Notes under the pieces: model-generated | Seen by the model: only the letters and a program-made list of their open reading frames with translations | Databases searched by the model: none | Told to the model about the DNA's origin: nothing | Shown: positions 25,748-35,536 of the stretch, one piece after another | Layout: each line of letters begins with the position of its first letter | How positions within the stretch are numbered: position 1 is the first letter of the stretch | Position numbers and translations under genes: made by a program | Origin: Dickeya undicola | GTDB lineage: Bacteria > Pseudomonadota > Gammaproteobacteria > Enterobacterales > Enterobacteriaceae | Assembly: GCF_000784735.1 (NCBI RefSeq) | Contig: NZ_JSYG01000004.1 | Location: 434,001-498,000, forward strand | Direction of reading: 5' to 3' | Length of the DNA stretch: 64,000 nt

Positions 25748-26530
25748 CTATACGCTCTGATGACTGGCGATAAATTGCTGAAAACGCGGCGAGCTGTCGC
25801 CGCTGAACATGGCATCGGGCGTGCCCTCACAATCAATCCGCCCCTGATGCATGAACACTACCCGGCTGGAGACGTGGCGGGCGAACCCCATTTCATGGGT
25901 GACCACCAGCATCGTGCGCCCCTCTTCGGCCAGCCCGCGCATCACTTTCAGCACGTCGCCGACCAGCTCCGGGTCCAGCGCCGAGGTCGGCTCATCGAAC
26001 AGCATCACATCCGGCTCCATCGACAGCGCGCGGGCAATCGCCACCCGCTGTTGCTGACCGCCGGACAGTTGCGTCGGATAAAAGTGCCGCCGTTCGTACA
26101 ACCCGACTTTCGCCAGCAGCGCTTCAGCCTGTTCGATGCATTCCGTGCGCGAACGTCTGAGGATATGCAACGGCCCTTCGATGACGTTTTGCAGCACCGT
26201 CATGTGGCTCCACAGATTGAAATTCTGGAACACCATCCCCAGCCGGGTACGTAGCCGTTCCACCTGACGCCGGTCGGCCGCGACCTGATGGCCGAGTTTA
26301 TGGCGCTTCATCAGGATCATTTCGCCGCTGACGGCAACCGTGCCGTCGTCCGGTGTTTCCAGCAGATTGATACAACGCAAAAAGGTGCTCTTGCCCGACC
26401 CGCTGGAACCCAGCAGTGAAATCACTTCGCCTTTGCGCGCATCCAGCGAGATGCCCTTGAGCACCTCAAGCGCACCGAAGGATTTGCGGATATCGATCAT
26501 CGATAAGGTGATGGGGGCGGTTTTATTCAT
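25748..26530 (-). CDS. Amino acid ABC transporter ATPase, HisP/GlnQ family
   Basis: ATP-binding subunit of a polar amino acid importer. Walker [10 protein letters not shown], signature [15 protein letters not shown], Walker [13 protein letters not shown] and switch [10 protein letters not shown] are intact. The start MNKTAPITL at 26530 overlaps the permease stop by 8 nt; the longer frame to 26608 lies inside the permease gene. Belongs to the operon 28831-24191 that is preceded by a HutC operator, so histidine or a related imidazole amino acid is the likely cargo (inference). Confidence 0.9.
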   Translation of the reverse strand: MNKTAPITLSMIDIRKSFGALEVLKGISLDARKGEVISLLGSSGSGKSTFLRCINLLETPDDGTVAVSGEMILMKRHKLGHQVAADRRQVERLRTRLGMVFQNFNLWSHMTVLQNVIEGPLHILRRSRTECIEQAEALLAKVGLYERRHFYPTQLSGGQQQRVAIARALSMEPDVMLFDEPTSALDPELVGDVLKVMRGLAEEGRTMLVVTHEMGFARHVSSRVVFMHQGRIDCEGTPDAMFSGDSSPRFQQFIASHQSV

Positions 26531-27239
26531 GCTCTCTCCCGGTAGACATCGGCACGGCGGCCAAATTCGGCGATAAGGCGCGTTCCAGCCAGGCAAATAC
26601 TCTGACAATAATGAAGTTCAGCAACAGGTAAATCAGCGCCGCGCAGACAAACACCTCCAGCGTGCGGTAGGTACGCTGGATTATCTGTTGCGCCACGCCA
26701 GTGACATCCCACACCGTGACCAGACTGGCCAGCGCGGTGGATTTGATCAGCAAAATCGCCTCGGTCGACCAGGCGGGCAGCGCATGACGCAACGCGACCG
26801 GCGCGATGATACGGCGCAACAGCAGCCAGCGCGACATACCACACGCCAGACCGGCTTCAATCTGCCCGGCGGGAATAGACAGCAGTGCGCCGCGCAGAAT
26901 TTCTGCGGTATAACCGGCGGTGCACAGCGCCAGCGCCAGCACGGCACAACTGAAAGGGTCGCGCAGCACCGGCCAGAACAGGCTGTCGCGTACCGTGCTG
27001 AACTGCCCCAGCCCGTAATAGACCAGAAACAGCTGAATCAGCAGCGGCGTACCGCGAAAGATCAGCATATACAAGCGGGCAAACCCGCTCAGCGGCCAGA
27101 CCGCGCTAACCCGCATCGCCACCAGCAGTACCGAGAGCACCGCCCCGACCGCGAACGAGGAAAAAAACAGCCCCAGCGTCACCGGCAGCGCCGACAGTAA
27201 TCGCAGGAACGTCTGCGTCAGAAAAGCAATATCGATCAT
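26523..27239 (-). CDS. Amino acid ABC transporter permease, HisM type
   Basis: 238-residue inner-membrane permease, with [19 protein letters not shown] near residue 60 and the coupling loop [16 protein letters not shown] near 135, typical of the His/Glu/Arg/opine permease family. Overlaps the preceding permease stop by 4 nt (ATGA) and the next gene by 8 nt. Confidence 0.9.
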   Translation of the reverse strand: MIDIAFLTQTFLRLLSALPVTLGLFFSSFAVGAVLSVLLVAMRVSAVWPLSGFARLYMLIFRGTPLLIQLFLVYYGLGQFSTVRDSLFWPVLRDPFSCAVLALALCTAGYTAEILRGALLSIPAGQIEAGLACGMSRWLLLRRIIAPVALRHALPAWSTEAILLIKSTALASLVTVWDVTGVAQQIIQRTYRTLEVFVCAALIYLLLNFIIVRVFAWLERALSPNLAAVPMSTGREHE

Positions 27240-27958
27240 GACGGCTCCTGAATCGTTTTGCGGTGATAAGGCTGGGACAAAAAGCGCTCCAGACGGGCAA
27301 ACGCGCTGTTGGAAAACACCGTCAGGATCAGGTAGATCGCCGCGCCAGCGAGGTAAAACAGAAAGTAGTCACGGGTCGAACCTGCGGCCATTTGGCTGGC
27401 GCGCATCAGTTCGACAATGCCGGTTACCGACACCAGCGCCGAATCCTTCAGGCTCATCTGCCAGACATTGGACAACCCCGGCAGCGCAAAGCGAAGCACC
27501 TGCGGCAGCAGAATCCGCCACCCGATGCGCCAGCGCGGCATCCCCATCGCGCTGGCGGCCTCAAGCTCGCCGCTATTCACCGCCAGACGCGCCGCACGGT
27601 AAACCTCGCCCTGATACGACGCGGAAATCAGGCCGATCGCCAACGCGCCGATCAAAAAAGGCGGCAGTTCGATAAATCCCTCGGCCCCGAACCAGCGTCC
27701 AACCTGCGTCAGTACGCCGGAACCGCCAAAATAGAACAGATAGATGATCAGCAGTTCCGGAATGCCGCGAAACACGGTGGAATAGGTTTCTCCCGCCACG
27801 CGCCAGAGTCGGCGCGTGGACAGTTTGGCCGCAGCGACTGCGGTGCCGACCAAAGCACCGATCAGCAACGCCACGATCGTCAGGCACAAGGTGGTCAGCG
27901 CGGCCATCGCCAACAGGCCGCCCCACCCCTGATCGCTGAAATCTAACAGGGCCAACAT
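27236..27958 (-). CDS. Amino acid ABC transporter permease, HisQ type
   Basis: 240-residue permease with TVFRGIPELLIIYLFYFGGS near residue 62 and coupling loop AASAMGMPRWRIGWRILLP near 135. Starts 15 nt after the binding-protein stop and overlaps the HisM-type gene by ATGA. Forms the heterodimeric channel with the HisM-type subunit. Confidence 0.9.
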   Translation of the reverse strand: MLALLDFSDQGWGGLLAMAALTTLCLTIVALLIGALVGTAVAAAKLSTRRLWRVAGETYSTVFRGIPELLIIYLFYFGGSGVLTQVGRWFGAEGFIELPPFLIGALAIGLISASYQGEVYRAARLAVNSGELEAASAMGMPRWRIGWRILLPQVLRFALPGLSNVWQMSLKDSALVSVTGIVELMRASQMAAGSTRDYFLFYLAGAAIYLILTVFSNSAFARLERFLSQPYHRKTIQEPS

Positions 27959-27973
27959 AGCGTTTCCTCAGTC

Positions 27974-28831
27974 TCAGGGGGTGACATCCGTTTTGAACCA
28001 CTTCTCGCTGAGCGTTTTCACCGTTCCGTCCGCCAGCGCGGTTTTGATGGCCGCATCGAATTTAGCCTTCAACTCCGGATCGCTTTTACGAAAGCCCAGT
28101 GCTTCCCCTTCTCCCCAGATAGGCCCGGTCAATTGCGGGCCGCCCAGCGTCAGGTTGCTGTTTTCCGGCTTGCTGAGGATGGAGTTGGCAAAGGTGACAT
28201 CGTCAAACACTGCGTCGATGCGCCCGGCCTGCAAGTCGAGAATGGCGTCGGCGGAGGCGGTGTACTCGCGCACGGTGGCGACATCCCGGAAGTAGGCGTC
28301 GATGAACGGCGTGTAAACGGTGCCGGAGGCAATACCGATGGTTTTGCCCTGCAACGCGCTGCGCAGGCTGGCGACCGCAGGCTTAATCTGATCAGGCTCA
28401 TTCGCCAGTTTAATCATCGCTTTATCCGCTTCGACCGGCAGCGCCAGCTTGCCTTTGACGGTAATAAAGCTAGCCGGTGTGGACGCATATGGCAGCGAGA
28501 AATCCACCACCTGTTTACGCTCTGGGGTAATCACGATGGCATCCATCATCACATCGAATTTACCGGCTTGCAGACCGGCGATCATGCCGTCCCAGTTTTG
28601 CACCACCAGCTTGCATTTGATGTTCATCCGCTGGCACAGCACCGTCATCAGTTCCGGCTCAAACCCACCCAGCTTGCCGCCCGGCAAGGTCAGGTTCCAG
28701 GGTTCGTAGCTGCCTTCCGTCGCGATAGTTACCGACTTCCACTCTTTAGCCTGCACGCCCGCGCTGAAGGCAGCCGACGCGCTCATTACACATAAGGCAA
28801 TCACAGGTAGAACCAATCTGCTCTTTTTCAT
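27974..28831 (-). CDS. Periplasmic amino acid-binding protein, HisJ/ArgT type
   Basis: 285-residue solute-binding protein with signal peptide (cleavage near GVQA-KEW). Family 3 hallmarks: VTIATEGSYEPWNLT, LGGFEPELMTVLCQRM, IVITPERKQVVDFSLPYAS and a late IGIASGTVYTPFIDAYF. First gene of the operon SBP-permease-permease-ATPase-HutH-like; a perfect HutC palindrome lies 37 nt upstream of its start. Confidence 0.92.
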   Translation of the reverse strand: MKKSRLVLPVIALCVMSASAAFSAGVQAKEWKSVTIATEGSYEPWNLTLPGGKLGGFEPELMTVLCQRMNIKCKLVVQNWDGMIAGLQAGKFDVMMDAIVITPERKQVVDFSLPYASTPASFITVKGKLALPVEADKAMIKLANEPDQIKPAVASLRSALQGKTIGIASGTVYTPFIDAYFRDVATVREYTASADAILDLQAGRIDAVFDDVTFANSILSKPENSNLTLGGPQLTGPIWGEGEALGFRKSDPELKAKFDAAIKTALADGTVKTLSEKWFKTDVTP

Positions 28832-28867
28832 GTCTTCCCCCTGGGTTTAACCGTCAAAGTAATTACA

Positions 28868-28877
28868 TGTATATACA
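28868..28877. promoter_or_regulatory. HutC operator of the ABC transporter operon
   Basis: TGTATATACA, a perfect palindrome and a perfect TGTA-N2-TACA match, 37 nt before the binding-protein start. The remaining 200 bp up to the hutD stop hold nothing recognisable. Confidence 0.7.
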
Positions 28878-29084
28878 ACATCAGTTAAGCAGCAAGATTC
28901 GGGCCATGATTACGATTAACCGGACAATCTCAGCAATAAGTCCAGCCAAGCCCGCCTGGCTGCGGCAATCAGGGAATAACGGCACCGGGGGAACACACAT
29001 TCGGCATCGGGAAGACCGATTCAGGACGGCACTGCACAGCGGCGGTGCCCAATTGTTGTGCATCAGAGTGATGCACTGGGCAGA

Positions 29085-29633
29085 TTATCGTGCGTGGATC
29101 GTGCTCAGCAGCAATACAGCGTTGTCGTCATCCGGCGTCCAATCCATACCTGAAGCGCGCCACCAGATGCCCTCTCCGGCAGCCAGCCGATGAGCGCCAG
29201 CTCGCCAGTGCCCTGCCAGTACGTAAGCCACACCGTCCGCATCCGGCGCTGGCACCGCCGTTCCATTAACGAGTGCGCTCTCCGTCCGGTAGCGGCGGCG
29301 ATCGACCATGATATTGAAGTCCAGACTGACACCGCCGCACAGCCGCGCCGTGATCGCCTGCTCACCCGCGAAGGCGAACGGCTGATGCAGCGTCAACCGG
29401 TGTCGCCAGTCGTCACCGCACAGATCCACGCCCTCGCCAGACAACAGGGTAATCACCCGGTCAACGCCGGGAAAACGGGAAAAATCGCCGTCACGCTCGA
29501 TGGTGGCGATACTGGCGCGCCAGGCAAAATCGTCGCCGGGTACGTCCGACGGTATCCGGCAAATTTCCCGTGTTTCGCCACCGCCATTTTTCCAGCGGCT
29601 GACCGGCAGGGTATGAAGACTGAATGTTTGCAT
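29085..29633 (-). CDS. hutD: HutD family protein
   Basis: 182-residue cupin-like protein of the HutD family, found in many hut clusters and proposed in Pseudomonas to modulate hut expression. SRWKNGGGETREICRIP at the start and FAWRASIATIERDGDFSRFP are the conserved blocks. The ATG at 29631-29633 overlaps the hutF stop as TGATG; a GTG one codon upstream is possible. Translationally coupled to hutF. Confidence 0.88.
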   Translation of the reverse strand: MQTFSLHTLPVSRWKNGGGETREICRIPSDVPGDDFAWRASIATIERDGDFSRFPGVDRVITLLSGEGVDLCGDDWRHRLTLHQPFAFAGEQAITARLCGGVSLDFNIMVDRRRYRTESALVNGTAVPAPDADGVAYVLAGHWRAGAHRLAAGEGIWWRASGMDWTPDDDNAVLLLSTIHAR

Positions 29634-30997
29634 CACAGCACCGCCTGCAACGACTGCATCACCTCGACAAACCGGGCGTCGTACTCGTCGTCCAGCGCGT
29701 GCCGTCCGTCTTCAATCACCGGTTTTCCCGCCACCCACACATCACGAATCTGCTGGCGATCACCGGCGAACAACCAGCGGTTGAGCAGGCTGTCGTCAGC
29801 CACCGCGCTCAACAGCGCATCTTCGCGCAGCACCAGCCAGTCGGCGCGCCAGCCGACACTCAATTCGCCAACTGGCACCCGGCAAGCCTGAGCACCGCCC
29901 TGCAACGCCTGCGCGTACAACAGGCTGCCCACCGCCGGTTGCTGCGGCGTCACCACCCGGTTACGACGGCGATCGCGCAGGCGCTGACCGTATTCCAGCC
30001 AGCGCAGTTCCTCCAGCACATTCAGCGACACATGGCTGTCGGAACCAATGCCCCAGCGGCCTCCCTGTGCCACGTAACGGTCGAGCGGGAAAATACCGTC
30101 GCCGAGATTAGCTTCGGTGGTCGGGCACAATCCCGCCACCGCCAGGCTGCCAGCCAGTCGGTTTAGCTCTTGCTCATCCAGATGGGTGGCGTGCACCAGA
30201 CACCAGCGGGCATCCACCGCGAAGCGATTGAACAACCACTGCACCGGGCGCTCACCGCTCCAGCTCAGGCAATCGTCCACCTCTTTTTGCTGTTCAGCGA
30301 TATGGATATGCACCGGCAGGCTGCTGTCGCTGGCTTCCAGCACATCCTCCATCTGGTTGTGGCTAACCGCGCGCAACGAATGGAAACACAACCCGTGATT
30401 GAGCAGCGGATAAGGCTGAACCAGCGCCGCCAGCGCTTCCTGCTGGCTCAGGTAGTGATCCACATCCTGAATAAAACGCGCCTGCCCCGGATGCGGCGGC
30501 TGCGCGCCGAATCCGCTGTAACTGTAAAGCACCGGCAGCAAAGTCTGGCCGATGCCGACCCGCTGCGCTGCCGCCAGCAGATGACGCAGCATGTCGTGCT
30601 GGCGGTACGGCTTGCCCTGTGGGTCGTGGTGCAGATAGTGAAATTCCGCCACCTGGCTGTAACCGCCCTTGAGCATATCGATATACAACCGGGTGGCGAT
30701 CACCCCCACCTGTTCTGGTGTCAGGTTCGCGACCATGCGGTACATCAGGTCGCGCCAGGTCCAGAAGCTGTCCTGCACGTTCCCGGCGACCTCCGCCAGC
30801 CCGGCCATCGCGCGTTGGAAAGCGTGCGAATGCAGGTTAACCATCGTCGGCAGCACAATGCCTGACAGGTGTTGTGCGCCTTCCGCTGTCGTATCCGGCG
30901 TCACAGATTGCAGATACCCCAGTTCATCCACATCCAGACGCACATTGCGTGCCATTCCCTGTGGTAGCAGCGCACGCGCGGCAAAATAAACGGCCAT
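29633..30997 (-). CDS. hutF: Formimidoylglutamate deiminase HutF
   Basis: Converts N-formimidoylglutamate to N-formylglutamate plus ammonia, the branch step of the five-step histidine pathway. 454 residues of the amidohydrolase superfamily: MVNLHSHAFQRAMAG (metal HxH), HIHIAEQQKEVDDC, LVHATHLDEQEL and GIGSDSHVSLNVLEE (metal Asp). Its presence with HutG as deformylase defines the pathway type. The promoter faces hutI across a region with a double HutC site. Confidence 0.93.
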   Translation of the reverse strand: MAVYFAARALLPQGMARNVRLDVDELGYLQSVTPDTTAEGAQHLSGIVLPTMVNLHSHAFQRAMAGLAEVAGNVQDSFWTWRDLMYRMVANLTPEQVGVIATRLYIDMLKGGYSQVAEFHYLHHDPQGKPYRQHDMLRHLLAAAQRVGIGQTLLPVLYSYSGFGAQPPHPGQARFIQDVDHYLSQQEALAALVQPYPLLNHGLCFHSLRAVSHNQMEDVLEASDSSLPVHIHIAEQQKEVDDCLSWSGERPVQWLFNRFAVDARWCLVHATHLDEQELNRLAGSLAVAGLCPTTEANLGDGIFPLDRYVAQGGRWGIGSDSHVSLNVLEELRWLEYGQRLRDRRRNRVVTPQQPAVGSLLYAQALQGGAQACRVPVGELSVGWRADWLVLREDALLSAVADDSLLNRWLFAGDRQQIRDVWVAGKPVIEDGRHALDDEYDARFVEVMQSLQAVL

Positions 30998-31049
30998 AGC
31001 GAGATCCTGTCGGTGATGATCGTTGATAACATGGTTCAGTGATCATAAA

Positions 31050-31069
31050 TGTATAGACATATCTATACA
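31050..31069. promoter_or_regulatory. Double HutC-type operator in front of hutF
   Basis: TGTATAGA-CATA-TCTATACA: an inverted repeat with two overlapping TGTATAGACA-like units, 53 nt before the hutF start. This arrangement could bind two repressor dimers. Confidence 0.65.
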
Positions 31070-31208
31070 CCAAAGTCAGCAACATATGACATAAGGCTTT
31101 TTTATTGCGCCGCAGAAACCGGCTAACTACTGATACTGTGACGGAGAAAGTAAATAAGAAATTCCTATTCCGTCACAGCTTGCTGAACTCCCATAGCAGG
31201 GCGTATAA

Positions 31209-31222
31209 CTTGTCTATACAAG
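31209..31222. promoter_or_regulatory. HutC operator in front of hutI
   Basis: CTTGTCTATACAAG, perfect apart from the central C/A asymmetry, 25 nt before the hutI start codon. Identical to the orphan site at 17604-17617. Confidence 0.75.
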
Positions 31223-31246
31223 ACTATAACAGCAAGAGGGAGCAGG

Positions 31247-32461
31247 ATGACGATAGCCTGTGACAGTCTGTGGCTGGGTGCCGACCTGGTTACCTTGCGC
31301 GGTGGCCGCTATCAGGTGATTGAGGATGGCGCGCTGGCCGTTACCGACGGCCGCATCGTCTGGCTGGGTGCACGGCACGCTTTGCCCGCTATCGTGCCGT
31401 CGCGCGTTACCGATTTTGGCGGCGGCATCATTACGCCCGGTTTTATCGACTGCCATACCCATCTGGTGTTTGGCGGCGATCGCAGCGGCGAATTCGAGCA
31501 GCGCCTTAACGGCGTCAGCTATGCCGATATCGCGGCGGCGGGCGGCGGTATTCTCGCCACCGTCAACGCCACCCGGCAGGCCAGCCACGACAGCCTGCTT
31601 GCCTCGGCGCTCGCTCGCTTACAGCCGTTACTGGCCGAAGGCGTCACCACGCTGGAGATCAAATCCGGCTACGGGCTGGATGTGGACAGCGAACTGAAAA
31701 TGCTGCGGGTGATCCGCGCGCTGGGCAGGCAACAACCGGTGCAAATCGTCTCGACCTGTCTGGCCGCCCACGCTATTCCGCCGGAGTTCCGGCAGCAGCC
31801 GGAGGCGTGGATCGATCTCGTCTGCCGTGAACTGCTACCGAGGGTCACCGCTGAGGGGCTGGCCGATGCTGTCGATGCCTTCTGCGAGCATCTGGCCTTC
31901 AGCCCGGCGCAGGTAGAGCGGCTGTTTCAGGCGGCACAAACCCATTCGTTACCGGTCAAACTCCATGCCGAACAGTTATCGTCGTTGCATGGCAGCGCAC
32001 TTGCCGCACGCTTTCAGGCGCTGTCCGCCGATCATCTGGAATACGCCACCGAACAGGATGTGGCGGCGATGGCAGCGGCGGGCACCGTCGCGGTGTTGCT
32101 ACCCGGTGCCTATTATCTGCTGCGGGAAACACAGTGCCCGCCGGTCGAGCTATTTCGCCGCTACGGCGTGCCAATGGCGATCGCCAGCGACTGTAACCCC
32201 GGCACCTCGCCCGCGCTGTCGCTACGGCTGATGCTGAACATGGCCTGCACGCTGTTTCGCCTGACGCCGGAAGAAGCGCTGGCCGGGGTAACATTGCACG
32301 CTGCCCGCGCACTGGGGCTGGAGCAGAGCCACGGCTCGCTGGAAACCGGCAAGGTGGCGGATTTCGTGCACTGGCCGCTGACGCGCCCGGCGGAGCTGGT
32401 TTACTGGCTCGGCGGTCAACTGCCTTGCACCACGATTTTCCGCGGAGAACAACGACCATGA
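31247..32461 (+). CDS. hutI: Imidazolonepropionase HutI
   Basis: Third step of histidine degradation: imidazolonepropionate to N-formimidoylglutamate. 404-residue zinc amidohydrolase: [21 protein letters not shown] (metal HTH), [24 protein letters not shown] and [14 protein letters not shown] (metal Asp). AGAGGGAG precedes the start. Its stop overlaps the hutG start as ATGA, so hutI-hutG is a coupled operon. Confidence 0.96.
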   Translation: MTIACDSLWLGADLVTLRGGRYQVIEDGALAVTDGRIVWLGARHALPAIVPSRVTDFGGGIITPGFIDCHTHLVFGGDRSGEFEQRLNGVSYADIAAAGGGILATVNATRQASHDSLLASALARLQPLLAEGVTTLEIKSGYGLDVDSELKMLRVIRALGRQQPVQIVSTCLAAHAIPPEFRQQPEAWIDLVCRELLPRVTAEGLADAVDAFCEHLAFSPAQVERLFQAAQTHSLPVKLHAEQLSSLHGSALAARFQALSADHLEYATEQDVAAMAAAGTVAVLLPGAYYLLRETQCPPVELFRRYGVPMAIASDCNPGTSPALSLRLMLNMACTLFRLTPEEALAGVTLHAARALGLEQSHGSLETGKVADFVHWPLTRPAELVYWLGGQLPCTTIFRGEQRP

Positions 32462-33258
32462 CCCCATTTACCTTTATCGAGGGCGACAGCCCGCTGCTGC
32501 TCAGCATTCCCCACGCAGGCACCGACCTGACGCCAGAGGTCGCCGACGGGCTCAGCCCGGCTGCACGCCCGTTGTCGGACACCGACTGGCATATCCCGCA
32601 ACTGTACGATTTTGCCCGCGGGCTGGGTGCCAGCGTGCTGGCAGCCAACTATTCGCGCTTCGTCATCGACCTGAACCGCCCGGCCGACGATCAGCCGCTG
32701 TATACCACCGCCACCACCGGCTTGTTTCCGGACGTGCTGTTCGACGGCACACCGGCGTTTCTCCCTGACCGTGCGCCGTCGGAAGCGGCACGCGCTGGTT
32801 ATCTGCGTGATATCTGGCAGCCTTACCATCAACACATCCAGCAGCAACTGGCACGCATCAAACAGCGTCACGGCTATGCGCTGCTGTTCGATGCCCACTC
32901 CATCGCTTCACGCATTCCACGCTTGTTTGACGGTCAGTTGCCGGACTTAAACCTCGGCACCCATGGCGGCCTTAGCTGTGCACCCGACATCGAAGCCGCA
33001 CTGCTGGAAGCCTGCCAGTCACAGCATCGCTGGAGCTGGGTAATAAACGGCCGGTTCCGTGGCGGCTATATCACTCGTGCCTATGGGCAGCCGGAGCAGC
33101 ATCAGCACGCGATACAGTTAGAACTGGCGCAGTGCAATTACATGAGTGAACAGGCACCGTTCGCCTGGCAGGCAGATAAAGCGCGGGAACTGCAACCAAT
33201 GCTGGAGCGCATCGTGCGGATCGTTATGGACACGGCGGCCGGGCTTTATCACGCCTGA
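32458..33258 (+). CDS. hutG: N-formylglutamate deformylase HutG
   Basis: Last step of the five-step pathway: N-formylglutamate to glutamate plus formate. 266 residues. [16 protein letters not shown] at the start, [30 protein letters not shown] and [16 protein letters not shown] are hallmarks of this family and differ from the formiminoglutamase type of HutG. The start at 32458 overlaps hutI (ATGA). Confidence 0.94.
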   Translation: MTPFTFIEGDSPLLLSIPHAGTDLTPEVADGLSPAARPLSDTDWHIPQLYDFARGLGASVLAANYSRFVIDLNRPADDQPLYTTATTGLFPDVLFDGTPAFLPDRAPSEAARAGYLRDIWQPYHQHIQQQLARIKQRHGYALLFDAHSIASRIPRLFDGQLPDLNLGTHGGLSCAPDIEAALLEACQSQHRWSWVINGRFRGGYITRAYGQPEQHQHAIQLELAQCNYMSEQAPFAWQADKARELQPMLERIVRIVMDTAAGLYHA

Positions 33259-33269
33259 CCGCCCTATTC

Positions 33270-35213
33270 TCAAACGGGCAGGCCGATTCGGGTGTTATTA
33301 CCTGCATCGGCCACCACAAAGCGGTCAACCGTTCCTTTCATGTCGCCAGCCTGCCTGTCGAGCAACTGGCTGGCATCAGCCGCCTGCGACACCAGCACCG
33401 CATTCTGCTGTGTCACCTGTTCCAGTTGATTCAGCGCCAGATGCACCTGATCCACCCCCAGCGACTGTTCCCGTGCTGCGGTGGCGATATCGCTGACAAA
33501 ATCCCGCACCTGCGAGGTGCTGGTCATGATCTCCTTCATGGTTTCGCTGCTGCGCGCCACCAGTTCCACGCCGGTATGCACCTGATCAATGCTGCCGGAA
33601 ATCAACTCTCTGATACGCTGCGACTCACCGGCACTGCGCTGTGCCAGATTGCGCACCTCGGTCGCCACCACGGCAAACCCGCGCCCCTGCTCACCGGCTC
33701 GGGCCGCCTCCACCGACGCATTCAACGCCAGCAGGTTGGTCTGAAACGCAATGGCGTCAATGGCGGCGGTAATTTGTGACATCTGCTCGCTGGACTGGCG
33801 GATTTTCGACATCGCCTCGCTGGCCTGCAATGCGACCTGATCGGCCACGCCAATCTGCTCCTCCATGGTTTTCATCAGTTCCGACGCCTGTGCAGCGTAA
33901 TCAGCGGTCTGTTTGACCGCCACGGTAATCTGTTCCATGCTGCTGGCGGTTTGCACCAGCGATGCCGCTTGAGCATCCGTACGTTGAGCCAAGTCCTGAT
34001 TGCCCTGTGCGATGTCATTACTGGCTCGCTCCACCAACCCGGCACTTTGCTTAATGGTACATACGACATGTTCAATATTTTCCAGCGACCGGTTATACGC
34101 CTGATTCAACAGTGATAACTCGTCGCTACCCGGCACATCCAGCCGACAGGTCAGATCGTTGCCCATTGCATCAATGGTCTTCAATGTAGACGTCAATTGC
34201 TGATAGACATTCCGCGCTACCAGAAACGCCAGCAGCAGCGCGAGCAGCAGCGCCGCCACGGCACCGCCAAGATAGCTATATCCGCTGAAGCGAGCCTGTT
34301 CCTCCAGACTGCCTGCCCAGTTGAGTAAATCTGCCGATGCCGCATCCTCGATGGCTTTCAACTGGTCGATACGCTGTGTCTGCTGTGTGAACCACGCGTT
34401 GGCGTCAATCCCAAATCCGCCGGTCGCGGCTTTGGCAAACGCGGTATCACGCATTTTCAACGCCGGTTGTGCCGCCGCACTGCTCAGGAAGTCCTGCATA
34501 CGCTGTCTGAGTGCCGGTTGAGCAAATTGATTGAAAACGTTGGTATAGGCGTTTTCCATACCGACCAGTTGGCTGAAACGCTCGTACTGACCCGGCGCAA
34601 AATGATCCACCGCGAACACTTCGGATAACAATGCCCGCACAATGCCTGCTTGTTCTTTGATATCCAGCAGATTGTAATAAGCTGTCACACGGGTCACCAA
34701 CCCACCATCAGTGACCAGATGGCTCATATCCCCCACCAGTGCGATAAGATCGCTGACATTGGCGGTATACCATCCCACAACTTGCGAGGTAGGTAACGAG
34801 AGCCCATCAACCTGTGTGCGCAATGAGGACAGCGCTTGCAGGCGCTCCTGTAAGTGGCTCAACCGCTGCGCGATCTCGTCTCCCGTGCCAGATAAGGACA
34901 GCGTGGAACGGCTTTCCCATAACGCAGCTAATGCTTTATCGGTTTCAACGCGCTGGGTACGCAACGGGTCAGCGAATTTTTGCCCTTTGCTACCGATGAA
35001 GCCAGAACTCATACCGCGTTCGCGTTGCAGGGCATGGGCGGCATTGCCCGCCCGCTGTGCCAATGTCAGTAACTGAGAGAACTGCACCATGTCCTGCTCC
35101 GCCTGACGATGATCCAGCACGCCTCGGGCAGAAAACCACAGCAAAGCAATCAGTAACGGCATCAACGCCAGCATGAATTTATAACGAATCGAAAACGAGG
35201 ATAATCGAAGCAT
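33270..35213 (-). CDS. Methyl-accepting chemotaxis protein with NIT sensor domain
   Basis: 647-residue inner-membrane chemoreceptor. First membrane segment near 12-28; periplasmic helical domain with [20 protein letters not shown], the start of a NIT (nitrate/nitrite-sensing type) domain, to about 305; second segment near 312-335; HAMP; then the signalling domain with hairpin tip [20 protein letters not shown] followed by [18 protein letters not shown]. The C-terminus (NNTRIGLPV) lacks a CheR/CheB-binding pentapeptide such as NWETF. Convergent with hutG (11 bp apart). The ligand is not deducible. Confidence 0.88.
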   Translation of the reverse strand: MLRLSSFSIRYKFMLALMPLLIALLWFSARGVLDHRQAEQDMVQFSQLLTLAQRAGNAAHALQRERGMSSGFIGSKGQKFADPLRTQRVETDKALAALWESRSTLSLSGTGDEIAQRLSHLQERLQALSSLRTQVDGLSLPTSQVVGWYTANVSDLIALVGDMSHLVTDGGLVTRVTAYYNLLDIKEQAGIVRALLSEVFAVDHFAPGQYERFSQLVGMENAYTNVFNQFAQPALRQRMQDFLSSAAAQPALKMRDTAFAKAATGGFGIDANAWFTQQTQRIDQLKAIEDAASADLLNWAGSLEEQARFSGYSYLGGAVAALLLALLLAFLVARNVYQQLTSTLKTIDAMGNDLTCRLDVPGSDELSLLNQAYNRSLENIEHVVCTIKQSAGLVERASNDIAQGNQDLAQRTDAQAASLVQTASSMEQITVAVKQTADYAAQASELMKTMEEQIGVADQVALQASEAMSKIRQSSEQMSQITAAIDAIAFQTNLLALNASVEAARAGEQGRGFAVVATEVRNLAQRSAGESQRIRELISGSIDQVHTGVELVARSSETMKEIMTSTSQVRDFVSDIATAAREQSLGVDQVHLALNQLEQVTQQNAVLVSQAADASQLLDRQAGDMKGTVDRFVVADAGNNTRIGLPV

Positions 35214-35536
35214 TTATGCCCCCTGTCAGACCCTCAAAAGAGAATAGAAACAACCAATCGGCTGATTCCGTTGCATTGGTATAGGTATAGAAACTTAATT
35301 TCTATTAAAGAGTAGTTCATCACTCAGAAATACAACAAGCAGCGATGGGGCTGTTCTGAACGTAATCAAGGCCTCACATCACCCGATTAGCACTGTTCGG
35401 TGTATCGATAAAATACCGCTTCAGCCACAGAAAACTGCGTTATCGTAATTAACCAGCATACAACGCCTGACAGCCCGCGCCGCTTCTGCCAAAATAGGCG
35501 CATTCCCCCGCATTAAAAATGATGGATTTTCTGTAC
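35214..35536. other. Divergent MCP / folD intergenic region
   Basis: 323 bp with no gene or tRNA seen. On the minus strand GCCGATTG near 35257-35264 resembles a flagellar sigma-28 -10 element, but no good -35 lies 11 nt upstream, so the match is weak. Confidence 0.35.

Noticed and set aside
35257-35285. Sigma-28 promoter for the chemoreceptor
   Set aside because: Only a -10-like GCCGATTG is present; no -35 match at the required 11-bp spacing.
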